NCBI GenBank assembly: GCA_015179025.1
Contig: WHUX01000131.1
Location: 1-64,000, forward strand
Direction of reading: 5' to 3'
From: Terfezia claveryi
Taxonomy: Eukaryota; Ascomycota; Pezizomycetes; Pezizales; Pezizaceae
Length of the DNA stretch: 64,000 bases
Shown one piece after another: positions 1 through 11,689 of the stretch. The notes beneath the pieces were generated by a model, which was not told the DNA's origin, did not search any database, and saw nothing but the letters and a program-made list of their open reading frames with translations. A program made the position numbers and the translations under genes. The first letter of the stretch is position 1, and every line of letters starts with the position of its first letter.

Positions 1-2550
1 GGGCTTACAACCTGGTACGGATTGCCGAGGAGGAGGAATGGAAAACTACCTTCCGAACTCATTATGGCCATTTCGAGTATAATGTAATACCTTTTGGCTT
101 AACCAACGCCCTGACCTCCTTTCAACACTTTATTAACGACACCCTATGAGACTTCCTAGATGTGTTCTATACGGCTTACTTATACGATATCCTAATCTAT
201 TTGGATACCCTAGCAGAGCACAAAATCCATGTCCAACAAGTCCTGGAAAAGCTGGAACAAGCAGGGTTGTACTTAAAGCCCGAGAAATGTGAATTCCACA
301 TCCAAGAAGTAAAGTATCTGGGCTTAATAATCACAATTGAAGGCATCAGAATAGATACTGCAAATGTCACGGCAATCCAGGAATGGGAAATCCCTACCAA
401 TCTCAAGGATGTACAGGCCTTCCTGGGTTTTGCTAACTTTTATCGCCAGTTCATTCTGGAATATTCGAAGATCGTGGCACCATTGACAGCATTAACCAAG
501 ACCAAGGGCATTAAAAGAGGCCATCACTTCCAGTGGAGTCCAGAAGCCCAGTCTGCCTTCGAGAAGCTCAAGGAAGCCTTCTGCTCAGCCCCGATCCTTG
601 TCCACTTTGACCCTGACAGTAAGTGTATCGTAGAAACGGACGTCTCCAATTATGTGTCTGCTAGAATCCTGTCCCAGTATATCAATAGTATTCTCCATCC
701 AGTGGCCTATTTCTCCAAAAAGTACTCCCCATCAGAGTGTAATTACAAAATCTATGATAAGGAGTTAATGGCCATTATACGAGCATTCGAGGAATGGAGG
801 CCCCACCTAGAATCAGCAAAGGGAATCATAGAGGTTCTCTCAGATCACAAGAACCTGGAGTACTTCACAACCACTAAATTACTGAACCGCTGACAGGCTA
901 GGTGGTCGGAATTCCTCTCTCGGTTTAACTTCAAGATCAGATACCGCCCCAGGAAGGCTGGTGGCAAGCCAGATACATTGACCAGGAGATCAGGAGACCT
1001 CCCTAAAGGAGGGGATGAAAGGCTGAAATACCAGAATCAGGTGGTACAGAAGCTGGAAAATCTCGATTTGGTAGCCAATGGTCTGGCTGATGCTGATACT
1101 ATTGCTGACGCCGGAGCTGGTCTCCAGCAATAGGTGCGACAAGCGTATGAGGAGGACCCCTTAGCTAAGGATATCATTACCGCATTAGAATCTAGACAAC
1201 ATCATCATCCCAAGATTTCCCTAGCTGAATGTACCACCCAAGATGGCCTCCTATACCACCTGGACCGTCTCTATGTACTGGATAGCAAACTGTGGTTACG
1301 GCTTATTAAAGAACACCACAATACCCTGGCCGCTAGTCACTCTGGAGTGGCTAAGATGTTAGAGCTCTTGAATAGGCAATACATGTGGATTAACCAATAG
1401 AAGGACGTGGAAAAGTACTTGCGGAATAGCCATATCTGCAAAAGGGCCAAACCTACCCGCCATGCCCCATATGGAACCCTGAAACCGCTAGAACTCCCGG
1501 ATTGGCCCTGGCTGCACCTAATAATGGACTTCGTGACGGGGTTACCGGAAGACTTGGGATTCAATGCTATCCTGATGGTAGTGGATCGGTTAACCAAGAT
1601 GAGGCATGTTATACCTTACCAGGAAACCTGCTCCACTCTAGAGCTAGCCAACCTCTACCTCAACCATGTATTCCGCTACCATGGTCTCCCCAAGTCAGTT
1701 GTTTCAGACCGTGGCCCTCAATTCATCTCGAACTTCTGGAAGACATTCTGCAAGCTTCTAGGAATCAACGTACACCTCTCTACGGCATATTACCCCCAAA
1801 CAGATAGTCAGTCCGAGCGAATAAATGCGATCATGGAGCAGTACCTGAGAGCATACGTCAATTACCAGCAAAACAACTAAGTTTTGCTACTGGCAACCTG
1901 TAAGTTCGCCACTAACAACCATTTCTCGAAGACTCTAAAAACCTCCCCGTTTCTAGCCAATTATAGCTGGCACCCTCGTTTCATGGACTCCCTGGCACCT
2001 CTGTATAAGGCTAAGGAGTATACCCCAGCTAAAGAGTTCGCCACAGAGATTTCTAAGTTGCACTCCACCCTGAGAGCCGAACTGGTATATGCTCAAGCCA
2101 GGCAAGTGGAATTTCCCAATAGATTACAGTTGCTAGGCCCTAGGTATCAGCCAGGAGATAAAGTGTGGCTCTTCAGCAGGCACTTCCAAATGGAACGGCC
2201 ATCTCACAAGCTCAATCATAAGTTCCTGGGTCCATTCGAGATGGTGGCCGCTGTGGGCACTTATGCCTGTCAATTGAGGTTCCCTAAGGACATCAAACGC
2301 CACCCGGTTGTACACATATCGGAAATTGAGCCAGCGGCTGACGATCCCCTCCTAGGGCAGAAACACCCCCCTCCCCTTCCTGTGGTGATTGAGGGTGAAG
2401 AGGAGTAAGAGATCGAAGAGGTATTGGACTCAAGGAAGAGGTACAGTCATCTATAATACAAGGTCAAGTGGTTAGAGGACGAGGAAACTACCTGGCAACC
2501 TGGGGAAGAATTGGAAAATGCACAGGACTTGGTCACCCTGTTCCACTAAT
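1..2550 (+). pseudogene. Ty3 chromovirus pol relic (RT, RNase H, integrase, chromodomain), 5' truncated by window edge
   Basis: Reading from the left edge, the translation shows the end of a reverse transcriptase, RNase H (acidic residues in TDVSN, DKEL and SDHK, about 630-860), an integrase and a chromodomain (VKW...TWQP, about 2460-2545). The RT box that should read YLDD reads YLYD (near 180), so a catalytic Asp is lost. The integrase zinc finger reads SHIC instead of CHxC, but its core keeps D (MDF), D (SDR) and E (SER). In-frame stops break the frame near 148, 891, 1131, 1398, 1878, 2406 and 2454. They sit where CGA, CAG, CAA or TGG is expected, so they look like C-to-T or G-to-A changes. 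The chromodomain places it in the chromovirus branch of Ty3 elements. The family call is secure, and the copy cannot be active. Confidence 0.93.
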
Positions 2551-2707
2551 GATACTCGAGGAAGCCTCGCCCAGTTGAATGATATCAGACTTTTTGCATT
2601 CTTGTTGTTGTTTGGAGTTGGGGTTCTTGTTTCTATCCTTGTTGTTATTTTCTGTGTTGATTTTGCCGGTTATCATGCTCAGGCCTCCTAGTCGCTGGAG
2701 ATCCAGC

Positions 2708-2722
2708 CTAAAGGGGGGATAG
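2708..2722 (+). other. Polypurine tract of the Ty3 element
   Basis: A purine run (AAAGGGGGGATAG) directly precedes the first TG of the 3' LTR. This is the standard place of the plus-strand primer in LTR retrotransposons. Confidence 0.8.
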
Positions 2723-3348
2723 TGTAACAACTGTGTGTTTAGTTGTCATCACCTGCGATCGCAGGTGATAGGTCATTGCTATTGTTGCATTTGTCATCAC
2801 CTGCGATCGTAGGTAATGGGTTATCATTATTGTTGCCCTCGGCATCACCTGTGACGCAGGTGATGGGTTATCACTATTGTTGTCTTTATCATCACCTGCG
2901 ATCGCAGGTGATGGATTATTTTTATCATTACCTTGCTTGGCTTCTGAGATAGGGAAGCTTATTTTCCCCATTGCTCTGACCGAGTTATATATATATAGAG
3001 CCTGTCCCTTGTACTGTTGTTGGATCCCCATCCAACGTCTTGTATATCCAATACAGGGCCTTGCTTCTCTCCACATTGGTGCATCTCCCTTGTACACTTT
3101 CTTATCTCCCCTCAATTCTGCAGCCTTGAAGCCCACTCTGCGAACCTCCTGTCCTTGCCTTGCTTTGTCTTGTCTCTGCAGCCTTGCTGCCTCCTACTAC
3201 TCCTATGTGCCTCTCTCACCCTTGCCCTTGCCCCCTCCCTAGCCTTTCCCCTAGTTACACACATAGCATTCCTACGTGTGTATTACTCTAGCCTTGCCCT
3301 TGCCTCAGTATACCTCTAGGTTGTCTTGTCCTCAGAGCCATTGTTACA
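2723..3348 (+). mobile_element. 3' LTR of the Ty3 chromovirus
   Basis: The segment begins TGTAACAACTG right after the polypurine tract and ends TTGTTACA, so the termini are short inverted repeats with TG...CA ends. A TATA-like tract (TATATATATA, about 2985-2995) would fit the promoter. The next five bases (ACTAT) would be the target duplication, but the partner 5' LTR lies outside the window. Length is about 626 bp. Open frames inside it are LTR sequence, not genes. Confidence 0.85.
2744..2914. repeat. Four palindromic repeats in the LTR
   Basis: The palindrome ATCACCTGCGATCGCAGGTGAT, or a decayed form of it, occurs four times at about 48-bp spacing (around 2748, 2795, 2844 and 2892). Each copy holds CACCTG and its complement CAGGTG around a GCGATCGC core. 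The position upstream of the TATA-like tract suggests promoter (U3) elements. Confidence 0.8.
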
Positions 3349-3517
3349 ACTATAGAAGAAATAAACTTTGTAAGATTTTTATCTCAAAAGTTAAGATAAT
3401 AATAATCTATTACTTATAATATATCAAGAAGAGTGTGTTACGGTAATACCGATCTTAGAGGTGTGTCCAGATCTTTTGTGGCGAATCAAGCTTTGCTATG
3501 AAGTATTGGTTTGCTGA
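3349..3517 (-). pseudogene. Copia gag relic, distal fragment (left of the palindromic element)
   Basis: On the minus strand this stretch continues the gag fragment found at 18735-19006 once the palindromic element is removed. The translation shows a KIWTHL...RYYRNT pattern, like the 'WxxL...Y' part of Copia gag proteins, with a stop and a frameshift. It ends at the Ty3 LTR, so the Copia copy is also cut there. The CTGA at 3514-3517 is one half of the target duplication. Confidence 0.65.
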
Positions 3518-3640
3518 TGTGCTGTCCCATAGAGTGGTGCATCCCGCCCACGTATGGGACGCTAAAGTTGGGTGGGACGTCCCACCCAGCTTTGGTACTA
3601 GTGACCGTCCTATCCAGCGGTGGAATAATTTTCTAGCATA
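3518..3640 (+). repeat. Left terminal inverted repeat of the palindromic element
   Basis: It opens TGTGCTGTCCC and contains a nested hairpin made of GCTGGGTGGGACGTCCCACC-like segments. It pairs with the right end, with a small length difference where the right end has an extra CCCATACGCCTGTGGGACG-like segment. Confidence 0.85.
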
Positions 3641-3852
3641 ATTATTGCAAACCAGACAAAATTATTATATACAGAACTATTCTATCTATGTAAGAGAAAC
3701 AACCAATCGAAACAACCAAGTGAAACAACCAAGCAAAATAACCAAGCAAAAGAACCAAGCAAAATAACCAGACATATATACATAAGATACAAATAAATAA
3801 AACAAGCAGTAGTATGATCTAAAAAAAAAACAGATAAATAAAAGAACAGAAA

Positions 3853-6130
3853 TCAAGTTCTCTGGACTACTATACTATCTATTAAATTATCCCTACCAGC
3901 TGAATTAGAGACCGAAGCAGTAAGTCGGGAGGAACGACGAGTCATGGAGGTAGAGCCTGAAGGTGCAAGTGTAGAGCGTGAGACTACAGTACGAGTATTA
4001 CGCTCCTCAAGGGCAGCGAGGTTTAGACATGCCCCAGCCTGATCACCCAAGCGGTTCTTGCCCCAGTGGCAATAGTTAGTGCATCTAGGGCTAGATTTGA
4101 AGCACTTGCACTATTTGGTTTGACAGGTAGAGCTGTTGCTGCAAGTACAGTATAAAAGCACCTCTGTTATTTGAGAGGCTAGAGTAGTAGCGCGCCAGAG
4201 AGTGATTACTGATGAATTACTTGGAAGATCCAAAGTTGTAGCTGGAGAAAGCATAAGTAGAAGAAAATCAAGCTGACAATAGGGCTAAGGCACTTACCCA
4301 CAAGCTCAGGAACCCGGTTGAGTTCACCGGTTGGATATAATCGATCCAAGATACCATACTCTGTCTGTAGTTGATATCTACCAGAGTGTGGCTGGCCTAT
4401 AACTCAAGCATATAGTCTAGGATGGTCTAGAGTACCCTGGTCTTCTGTAGGAATGTGCAGGGAAACAACTGTATTGGGCTTAAAGGACTCAATAATAAAT
4501 CGTTTATTATAATGATTGGCCATTTGATCCCGAGTCTTTTAGGCAATGGACAGTATTGATTCCTCTGCTTCCGTAAGTAAAATAGTAGGAGGTATAGCAG
4601 CAGTAGCCTCTGAAGTCACTACAGCAGTAGCCTCTAAAGTCGCTATAGCAGTAGCCTCCAGTGTTGCTACAGCAGTAGCCTCTAGAGTCGCTATAGCAGT
4701 AGCTTCTGGAGTCACTGCAGTAGTCTCCAACAATACTGGATCAATTGAGAGTAAGCAGCTCTAGAGGGGGGTTGCTGTGCTTGGGAGTGTTGTGCTTAAG
4801 GGTATTATGCTCGAGAGTCCTATACTCGAAAGTGCTGTGCTCGGGAGTGCTGTGCTCGAGGGTGCTGTGCTTAAGGGTACTGTGCTCATGAGTTCTGTGC
4901 TTGGGGGTGCTATGCTCGGAGGTGCTATGCTCGAGGGTACTATGCTCGGGGGTGCTGTACTCAGGGGTGCTGTACTCACAGATGATACCTAGAAAAAATA
5001 TCAGTAAAATGTCTAGTATATACACATGGTATCAAATCCCAGTTCCTACTTGAAAAGCCTCATCGAAAACCTCATCCTCAATATCATCCAGCTGTGCATT
5101 AGGATCCACTATAACTCGGTCCTCCCATCGTGGCTTCCGGTTATAAAATATCTCATAGGGCATTTTGCCATCTAACGATGAGTGGCTTTGTCTGTTCATA
5201 CCAAGAGCAATATCTGGCAGTGCATCGCTCTAGTCCTGGCTATTATGGTCTGTAAGCCAACAATGTAACTTGGTCTTCATGACTCCATTTGCCTGTTCAA
5301 CCAGCCCCTGTATCTGTGGATGTCATGGCCTACCATTGATTATTTTGACCCCATATTTCCTCAATAAATCTAAGAGAATGCTCTTGAACTTAGCTCCATT
5401 ATCACACTACAGAATGTAAAGAACTCCAACAATCCCTATCCATTGAGCAACACAATTAGTAACTCCAGCTGCTGTTTTATCGAGAAGAGGATAAAGAAAG
5501 CTATATTTGGAAAAGTGGTCTTTAATATGTAAGATCCAATGGTTCCTATTATGAGTTGTAGGTCTCATATCAACTAGGTCGATCTGAACTCGCTCTAATG
5601 TATAATATGACTCAATAGGCTGTAAAGGAGCCCGGGAATTGAAGGCGACTCCGAATACATGTAGTGCAGTATTTTAGTAGCCAAAAAACCTCTTGTCTAG
5701 AGATTCCATAAAATTTCTCCTGAACAAGCTGGAAGGTTTTTTTGATCCCTAGATGATGACAATGGAGATGGCAGTCCAAAATTGATTGATATACTTCTTC
5801 TAGTCTAACAACTTGCCTATAATACTAGAATTAGCTCTTGAACCTATTGATAATGCTATAAAGATTTACCCTTGCGGATGTTTATCAACTGCCTTGTGCC
5901 ATAATTTCCCATCTACTAACTCATTATTGTCAAGTGCATCACCTCTGGAATTTGACCATTTCTGCCTCTCACGTTTATCTGTCATAGACTCAGGAGATTT
6001 AGTATTGGGATCTAGGGAGGTCAGAATGGATATATAATCATTATATTTGTTGCTGAGGAAATGAGTATGGTTGAGGTTTTCATCAGACTGCATCCAAGCC
6101 TAGAATGCTTCCTCTGTACCATCAGGAAAA
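3853..6130 (-). pseudogene. Left-arm copy of the integrase-type transposase (decayed)
   Basis: This is the mirror copy of the gene at 16140-18380. On the minus strand it runs from an N-terminal region (about 6130-5650) through the integrase core (about 5640-5060), a repetitive linker (about 5000-4540) and a Cys-rich CXC-like motif (4149-4069) to a basic tail (4050-3853). Stops interrupt every domain. The CXC motif, for example, has TAG where the right copy has TGG. The linker consists of 15-bp and 24-bp tandem repeats. Comparison with the right arm shows many C/T and G/A differences, as RIP would leave. It is inactive. Confidence 0.8.
4540..4995 (-). repeat. Coding minisatellites in the left transposase linker (24-bp and 15-bp units)
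   Basis: Two arrays lie side by side: about 4600-4720 repeats a 24-bp unit (EATA plus variable residues on the minus strand) and about 4790-4980 a 15-bp unit (EHSTP-like). The right arm has the same two arrays at about 17280-17460 and 17510-17640. Confidence 0.75.
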
Positions 6131-6439
6131 ATAGAGGTAGATATAACAGATAGGTAGAGGTAAGACAAACTGGGGATCTAAGGAAAGAATTTGTTAATAT
6201 CTAGACTTCTTATAAAGCTTTTCTTAGTAGAGGTAATACGTATGATTGGGGAATGCGCTGGATGCCCTAGCCAGCAATGCGCATAGTGGGAGAATGTACT
6301 AGACGCCCTAGCCAGCAGGGCGCATAGTTAGAGAATGCACTGGACGCCCTAGCCAGCATTATGCATAATTGGGGAATACGGAATGCGCTGAACGCACTCG
6401 CCTAATGAGGGAATAAGCTAGATGCCCTAGTAATACATG

Positions 6440-7446
6440 AATTCATATATATATGAAAACTCATGAATTTATATATATAGAGAGACTCGAACCGAAAACA
6501 CATGAATTCATATATATAGAGAGACTCTAAAACACATGAATTCATACATATAGAAGGACTTGAAAACACATGAATTCATGCATATAAAGAGACTCGAAAA
6601 GACATGAATTCATATATATATAGAGACTCGAAAACATACATATAGAGAGACCCGAAAACATACATATAGAGAGACCCGAAAAAACATGAATTCATATATA
6701 TAGAAAGACCCGAAAACACATGAATTCATACATATAGAGAGACCCGAAAACACATGAATTCATATATATAGAGGGACTCGAAAACACATGAATTCATACA
6801 TATAGAGAGACTCGAAAATACATGAATTCATACATATAGAGAGACTTGAAAACACATAAATTCATACATATAGAGAGACTCGAAAACATATATATAGAGA
6901 GACCTGAAAACACGTGAATTCATATATATAGAGAGAACCGAAAACAAATAAATTCATACATATAGAGAGACCAGAAAACATACATATAGAGAGACCCGAA
7001 AACACATGAATTCATATATATAGAAAGACCCGAAAACACATGAATTCATACATATAGAGAGACCCGAAAAAACATGAATTCATATATATAGAGAGACTCG
7101 AAAACACATGAATTCATACATATAGAGAGACTTGAAAACATATGAATTCATACATATAAAGAGACTCGAAAACACATGAATTCATACATATAGAGAGACT
7201 AGAAAACATATATATAGAGAGACCTGAAAACACGTGAATTCATATATATAGAGAGACCCGAAAACACATGAATTCATACATATAGAGAGACTCGAAAACA
7301 CATGAATTCATATATGTAGAGAGACTCGAAAACACATGAATTCATATATATAGAGAGACTCGAAAACATACATATAGAGAGACCTGAAAACATATGAATT
7401 TATATATATAGAGAGACCCGAAAACACATGAATTCATATATATAGA
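6440..7446. repeat. 34-bp minisatellite array, left arm
   Basis: About 30 units of a 34-bp repeat built from CGAAAACACATGAATTCAT followed by ACATATAGAGAGACT. Shorter units lack the ATGAATTCAT palindrome. The mirror array is at 14735-15810, and a short array forms the loop of the large palindrome. Confidence 0.95.
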
Positions 7447-7925
7447 TAAGATCATTGCCGGAGCCAAAATTGCAGTCTGTAGGGGGGGGCAAAACAAGTT
7501 ACCCCAGTCCACTATACTCCGAGCGCCATCACACTACTTCTTAGGTCACCCTCGTTGTAGACTTGTGGTTTGGTGGAGATATAGTGAACTGAAGCATTAA
7601 GGAATAGATACTCGACAACCCTGCTCCTTCGTCCTTCCAATAATATTAAGGCAATGAACTTCTTACCTCCACTGGGATTTGAACTTGGGCCCTCAATAAA
7701 TAGACATAACCGGAAAGTAAAGTACTTACCACTGCGCTATGCCTACTGTCAGTTTCATCAAACTGAATGACCCTACCCTCACATACCAAATCCTATACGA
7801 CAGATCTAATGGAGGGTGTTGGGTGCACTTATGTGTCACCATATGTTAGTTAACACATTGCGAGAATACATGTGCGCATACATGTGAAAAGGAGGATATC
7901 GAGTATATATAGCTCCTATGATAGC
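7447..7925. repeat. Unique block of the left arm between the two satellite arrays
   Basis: The block holds the tRNA-like sequence described separately and a G-run near 7486. It is mirrored closely at 14253-14730. No protein is recognisable in it. Confidence 0.7.
7666..7745 (-). other. tRNA-like sequence with pol III A and B boxes, left arm
   Basis: On the minus strand an A box (TAGCGCAGTGG, 7739-7729) is followed by a B box (AGTTCAAATCC, about 7685-7675) at a tRNA-like distance. The acceptor and anticodon stems do not pair properly, so this is not a working tRNA. It looks like the head of a tRNA-derived SINE caught in the element. The right-arm copy is better preserved. Confidence 0.55.
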
Positions 7926-7927
7926 TT

Positions 7928-8149
7928 GATCTGGAGGCAAGGCAATGTTGCTGGAGGCAAGGCAATATTGCTGGAGGCAAGGCAATACTGCCGGAGGCAA
8001 GGCAATGTTGCTGGAGGCAAGGCAATGTAGCTGGAGGTAAGGCAATACTGCCAGAGGGAAGGCAATGTTGCTGGAGGCAAGGCAATATTGCTGGAGGCAA
8101 GGCAATATTGCTGGAGGCAAAGCAATGTTGCCGGAAGCAAGATAATGTT
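7928..8149. repeat. 20-bp satellite, first part (left arm)
   Basis: Eleven or so units of GGAGGCAAGGCAATGTTGCT, cut off from the main array by the solo LTR at 8150. The units carry no stop in several frames of both strands, which creates long but meaningless open frames. Confidence 0.95.
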
Positions 8150-8826
8150 GTGTAATGGAGAACGTTATTTCATTGCTTATATAATTGATTATATACTTTT
8201 GTATTTCCTATATTACTACTATGTTATGTAACTAAGCCTCTCGGTTGAAGGACTAGCCTTCTACCACCTCCTATTGCTTTATAAGCATCCATAGCATGCG
8301 GAATCTGCCATGGGAAGTTCCATGGCACTTGCCATATGAAGACACCCTCATTATGGCCGCGTGACCTCTGTTTAAGGCATGTGACTCATTACTATCGCCA
8401 CATGACCATCATTTATGGCGTGTAACTCATTACTATGGCCACATGACCCCTTTTGTACAGCGCACCACCTTCTGGTGTGCCACCCTTTATTGTATTTATT
8501 TCCTTAGTCATCAGATCTCAGAGGAGTATAAATCGGCTGCTGGATTCCCTCTGGAATCCACAGAAAGACAAGAAGAAACCAAGCAAGCACTCAGAGCAAG
8601 CAAGCCTATATTCCGATCAGATCAAGATCATATAGCTTAGATAGCACAAATCATATAAGATAGATTACACCAGTTAATTACTGTTCCCTTTGGGAATGTC
8701 CCACATAGTAATCTCCCTACCCTTCTGAGGTCTTACCTCAGCAGAACCGAAATACACAAACGTCCGTGCCTACGGATATAGATTGTATAAACGGTACCGA
8801 ATGAATACTGTCTAGTACCATTCATT
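8150..8826 (+). mobile_element. Probable solo LTR (Copia-like) inserted in the 20-bp satellite
   Basis: A non-repetitive segment of about 675 bp interrupts the satellite. It starts TGTAATGG and ends near CCATTCA, so it has TG...CA borders with short inverted termini. It contains a TATA-like box (GAGTATAAATC, about 8521). A shared word (GATATAGATTGTATAAACGG, 8776-8795) recurs at 19622-19641 beside the Copia gag relic. No internal coding region is present, and no target duplication is visible, perhaps because of the repetitive target. The mirror arm lacks it, so it is younger than the palindrome. Confidence 0.6.
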
Positions 8827-8829
8827 ATA

Positions 8830-11212
8830 TATTGGCGGAGGCAAGGTAATGTTGCTGGAGGCAAGGTAATGTTGCTGCAGGCAAGGCAATACTACCGGAG
8901 GCAAGGCAAGGCAATGTTGCTGGAGGCAAGGCAATACTGCCGGAGGCATGGCAAGGCAATATTGCTGGAGGCAAGGCAATATTGCTGAAGGTAAGGCAAT
9001 GTTGCTGGAGGCAAGGCAATGTTGCCGGAGGCAAGGTAATGCTGCTGGAGGCAAGGCAATGTTGCTGGAGGCAAGGCAATACTGCCGGAGGGAAGGCAAT
9101 GTTGCAGGAGACAAGGCAATGTTGCTGGAGGCAAGGCAATACTGCTGGAGGTAAGGCAAGGTAATGTTGCTGGAGGCAAGGCAATATTGCTAGAAGCAAG
9201 GCAATGTTGCTGGAGGCAAGGCAATGTTACCGGAGGCAAGGTAATGTTGCTGGAAGCAAGGCAATATTTCTGGAGGCAAGGCAATGTTGCTGGAGGCAAG
9301 GCAAGGTAATGTTGCTGGAGGCAAGGCAATGTTGTTGGAGGCAAGGTAATGTAGCCGGAGGCAAGGTAATGTTGCTAGAGGCAAGGCAATGTTGCTGGAG
9401 GCAAGGCAATACTGCCAGAGGCAAGGCAAGGCAATGTTGCTGGAGGCAAGGCAATATTGCTGGAGGTAAGGCAATATTGCTGGAGGCAAGGCAATGTTGC
9501 CAGAGGCAAGGTAATGCTGCTAGAGGCAAGGCAATGTTGCTGGAGGTAAGGTAATGCTGCTGGAGGCAAGGCAATGTTGCTGGAGGCAAGGCAATACTGC
9601 CGGATGGAAGGCAATGTTGCTGGAGGCAAGGCAATATTGCTGGAGGCAAGGTAATATTGCTGGAGGCATGGCAATGTTGCTGGAGGCAAGGCAATATTGC
9701 TGGAAGCAAGGCAATATTGCTGGAGGCAAGGCAATGTTGCTAGAGGCAAGGTAATGTTGCCGAAGGCAAGGTAATGTTGCCAGAGGTAAGGTAATGTTGC
9801 TGGAGACAAGGCAATATTGCTGGAGGCAAGGCAATGTTGCTGGAGGCAAGGCAAGGTAATGTTGCTGGAGGCAAGGCAATGTTGTTGGAGACAAGGCAAT
9901 ATTGCCGGAGGCAAGGTAATGTTGCTGGAGGCAAGGCAATGTTGCTGGAGGCAAGGCAATACTGCCAGAGGCAAGACAATGTTGCTGGAGGCAAGGCAAT
10001 ATTGCTGGAGGCAAGGTAATATTGCTGGAGGCATGGCAATGTTGCTGGAGGCAAGGCAATATTGCTAGAAGCAAGGCAATATTGCTGGAGGCAAGGCAAT
10101 GTTGCTGGAGGCAAGGTAATGTTGCCGGAGGCAAGGTAATGTTGCCGGAGGTAAGGTAATATTGCTGGAGGCAAGGCAATATTGCTGTAGGCAAGGTAAT
10201 GTTGCTGGAGGCAAGGCAAGGTAATGTTGCTGGAGGTAAGGCAATGTTGTTGGAGGCAAGGCAATATTGCTGGAGGCAAGGTAATGTTGCTGGAGGCAAG
10301 GCAATGTTGCTGGAGGCAAGGCAATACTGCCGGAGGCAAGGCAAGGCAATGTTGCTGGAGGCAAGGCAATACTGCCAGAGGCAAGGCAAGGCAATATTGC
10401 TGGAGGCAAGGCAATATTGCTGGAGGTAAGGCAATGTTGCTGGAGGCAAGGCAATATTGCCAGAGGCAAGGTAATGCTGCTAAAGGCAAGGCAATGTTGC
10501 CGGAGGTAAGGTAATGCTGCTGGAGGCAAGGCAATGTTGCTGGAGGCAAGGCAATACTGCCGGAGGGAAGGCAATATTGCTGGAGGCAAGGCAATATTGC
10601 TGGAGGCAAGGCAATATTGCTGGAGGCAAGGCAATGTTGCTGGAGGCAAGGCAATATTGCTGGAAGCAAGGCAATATTGCTAGAGGCAAGGCAATGTTGC
10701 TGGAGGCAAGGTCATGTTGCCGGAGGTAAGGTAATGTTGCTAGAGACAAGGCAATATTGCTGGAGGCAAGGCAATACTGCTGGAGGCAAGGCAAGGTAAT
10801 GTTGCTGGAGGCAAGGCAATACTGCCGAAGGCAAGGCAAGGCAATGTTGCCGGAGGCAAGGTAATGTTGCTAGAGACAAGGCAATGTTGCTGGAGGCAAG
10901 GCAATACTGCCGGAGGCAAGGCAAGGCAATGTTGCTGGAGGCAAGGCAATACTGCCGAAGGCAAGGCAAGGCAATGTTGCTGTAGGTAAGGCAATACTGC
11001 CGGAGGCAAGGCAATGTTGCTGGAGACAAGACAATATTGCCGGAGGCAAGGCAATGTTGTTGGAGGCAAGGCAATGTTGCTGGAGGCAAGGCAATACTAC
11101 TAGAGGCAAGGCAATACTGCTGGAGGCAAGGCAGTATTGCTGGAGGCAAGGCAATATTGCCGGAGGTAAGGCAGTATTGCTGTAGGCAAGGCAATATTGC
11201 TAGAGGCAAGGC
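8830..11212. repeat. 20-bp satellite, main array (about 115-120 units)
   Basis: Continuous tandem copies of GGAGGCAAGGCAATGTTGCT with frequent GGCAATATTGCC variants, the latter a perfect 12-bp palindrome. Occasional 25-bp units carry an extra GGCAA. Because 20 is not a multiple of 3, translations cycle through all frames with a 20-residue period on both strands, giving apparent ORFs of up to 309 codons. I do not regard these as genes. The matching array in the right arm (14092-14252) is only about 160 bp. Confidence 0.95.
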
Positions 11213-11689
11213 TTCCTTCCTTTCCCCCCCTTGTTCATGCTGCCCTTCCCTCCCCTGCTGGCTAGTGCTGCCCTCCTCCTCTTCTCCATTGGTTTATGCC
11301 CCCACTCTTTCCTTTGCTCATTCATGCTGCCCTTCCCTCCCCCACTGGCTAGTGCTGCCCTCCCCCCCTTCCCCACTGGTTCATTCCTTTCCCTGCTAGT
11401 ATATACTGCCCTTCCCTTGCTTGCTGGCTAGGGCTGCCCCCCTCTCCTCCCTACCTGGTTCGTGCTGCCCCCCCCCACTGATTCATGCTGCCTCCCCCAC
11501 CCCACTGGTTCGTACAGCCCCTCTCTACTGATTTATGCTGCCCCAACCATAAAACTCCCATTTTTCAGAATTCAGGGTAAATACAATGGCGAGTTCAGGG
11601 TAAATGCCACAGTGGGTAATATCAAAAAATAAAGTGGCCATATGGCTAGCTGATGGCATGTCAAGCTGGCAATGGAGTAATATTGGATA

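Noticed and set aside
2708..3319. ORFs of 65-142 codons in the Ty3 LTR
   Set aside because: They lie within the LTR and run through the palindromic repeats; no domain.
4741..5025. Overlapping EHSTP/STAPL-type ORFs on both strands
   Set aside because: Only the frame continuous with the transposase makes sense; the others are shadows of the 15-bp repeat.
6440..7446. Possible CRISPR-like array (regular repeats near 34 bp)
   Set aside because: Units are contiguous with no unique spacers, and the DNA is eukaryotic; it is a minisatellite.
8812..11209. Many ORFs of 60-309 codons on both strands (CLQQHCLASSNIALPP-type repeats)
   Set aside because: They are produced by the stop-free 20-bp satellite in every frame; no start context, domain or non-repeat extension supports them.
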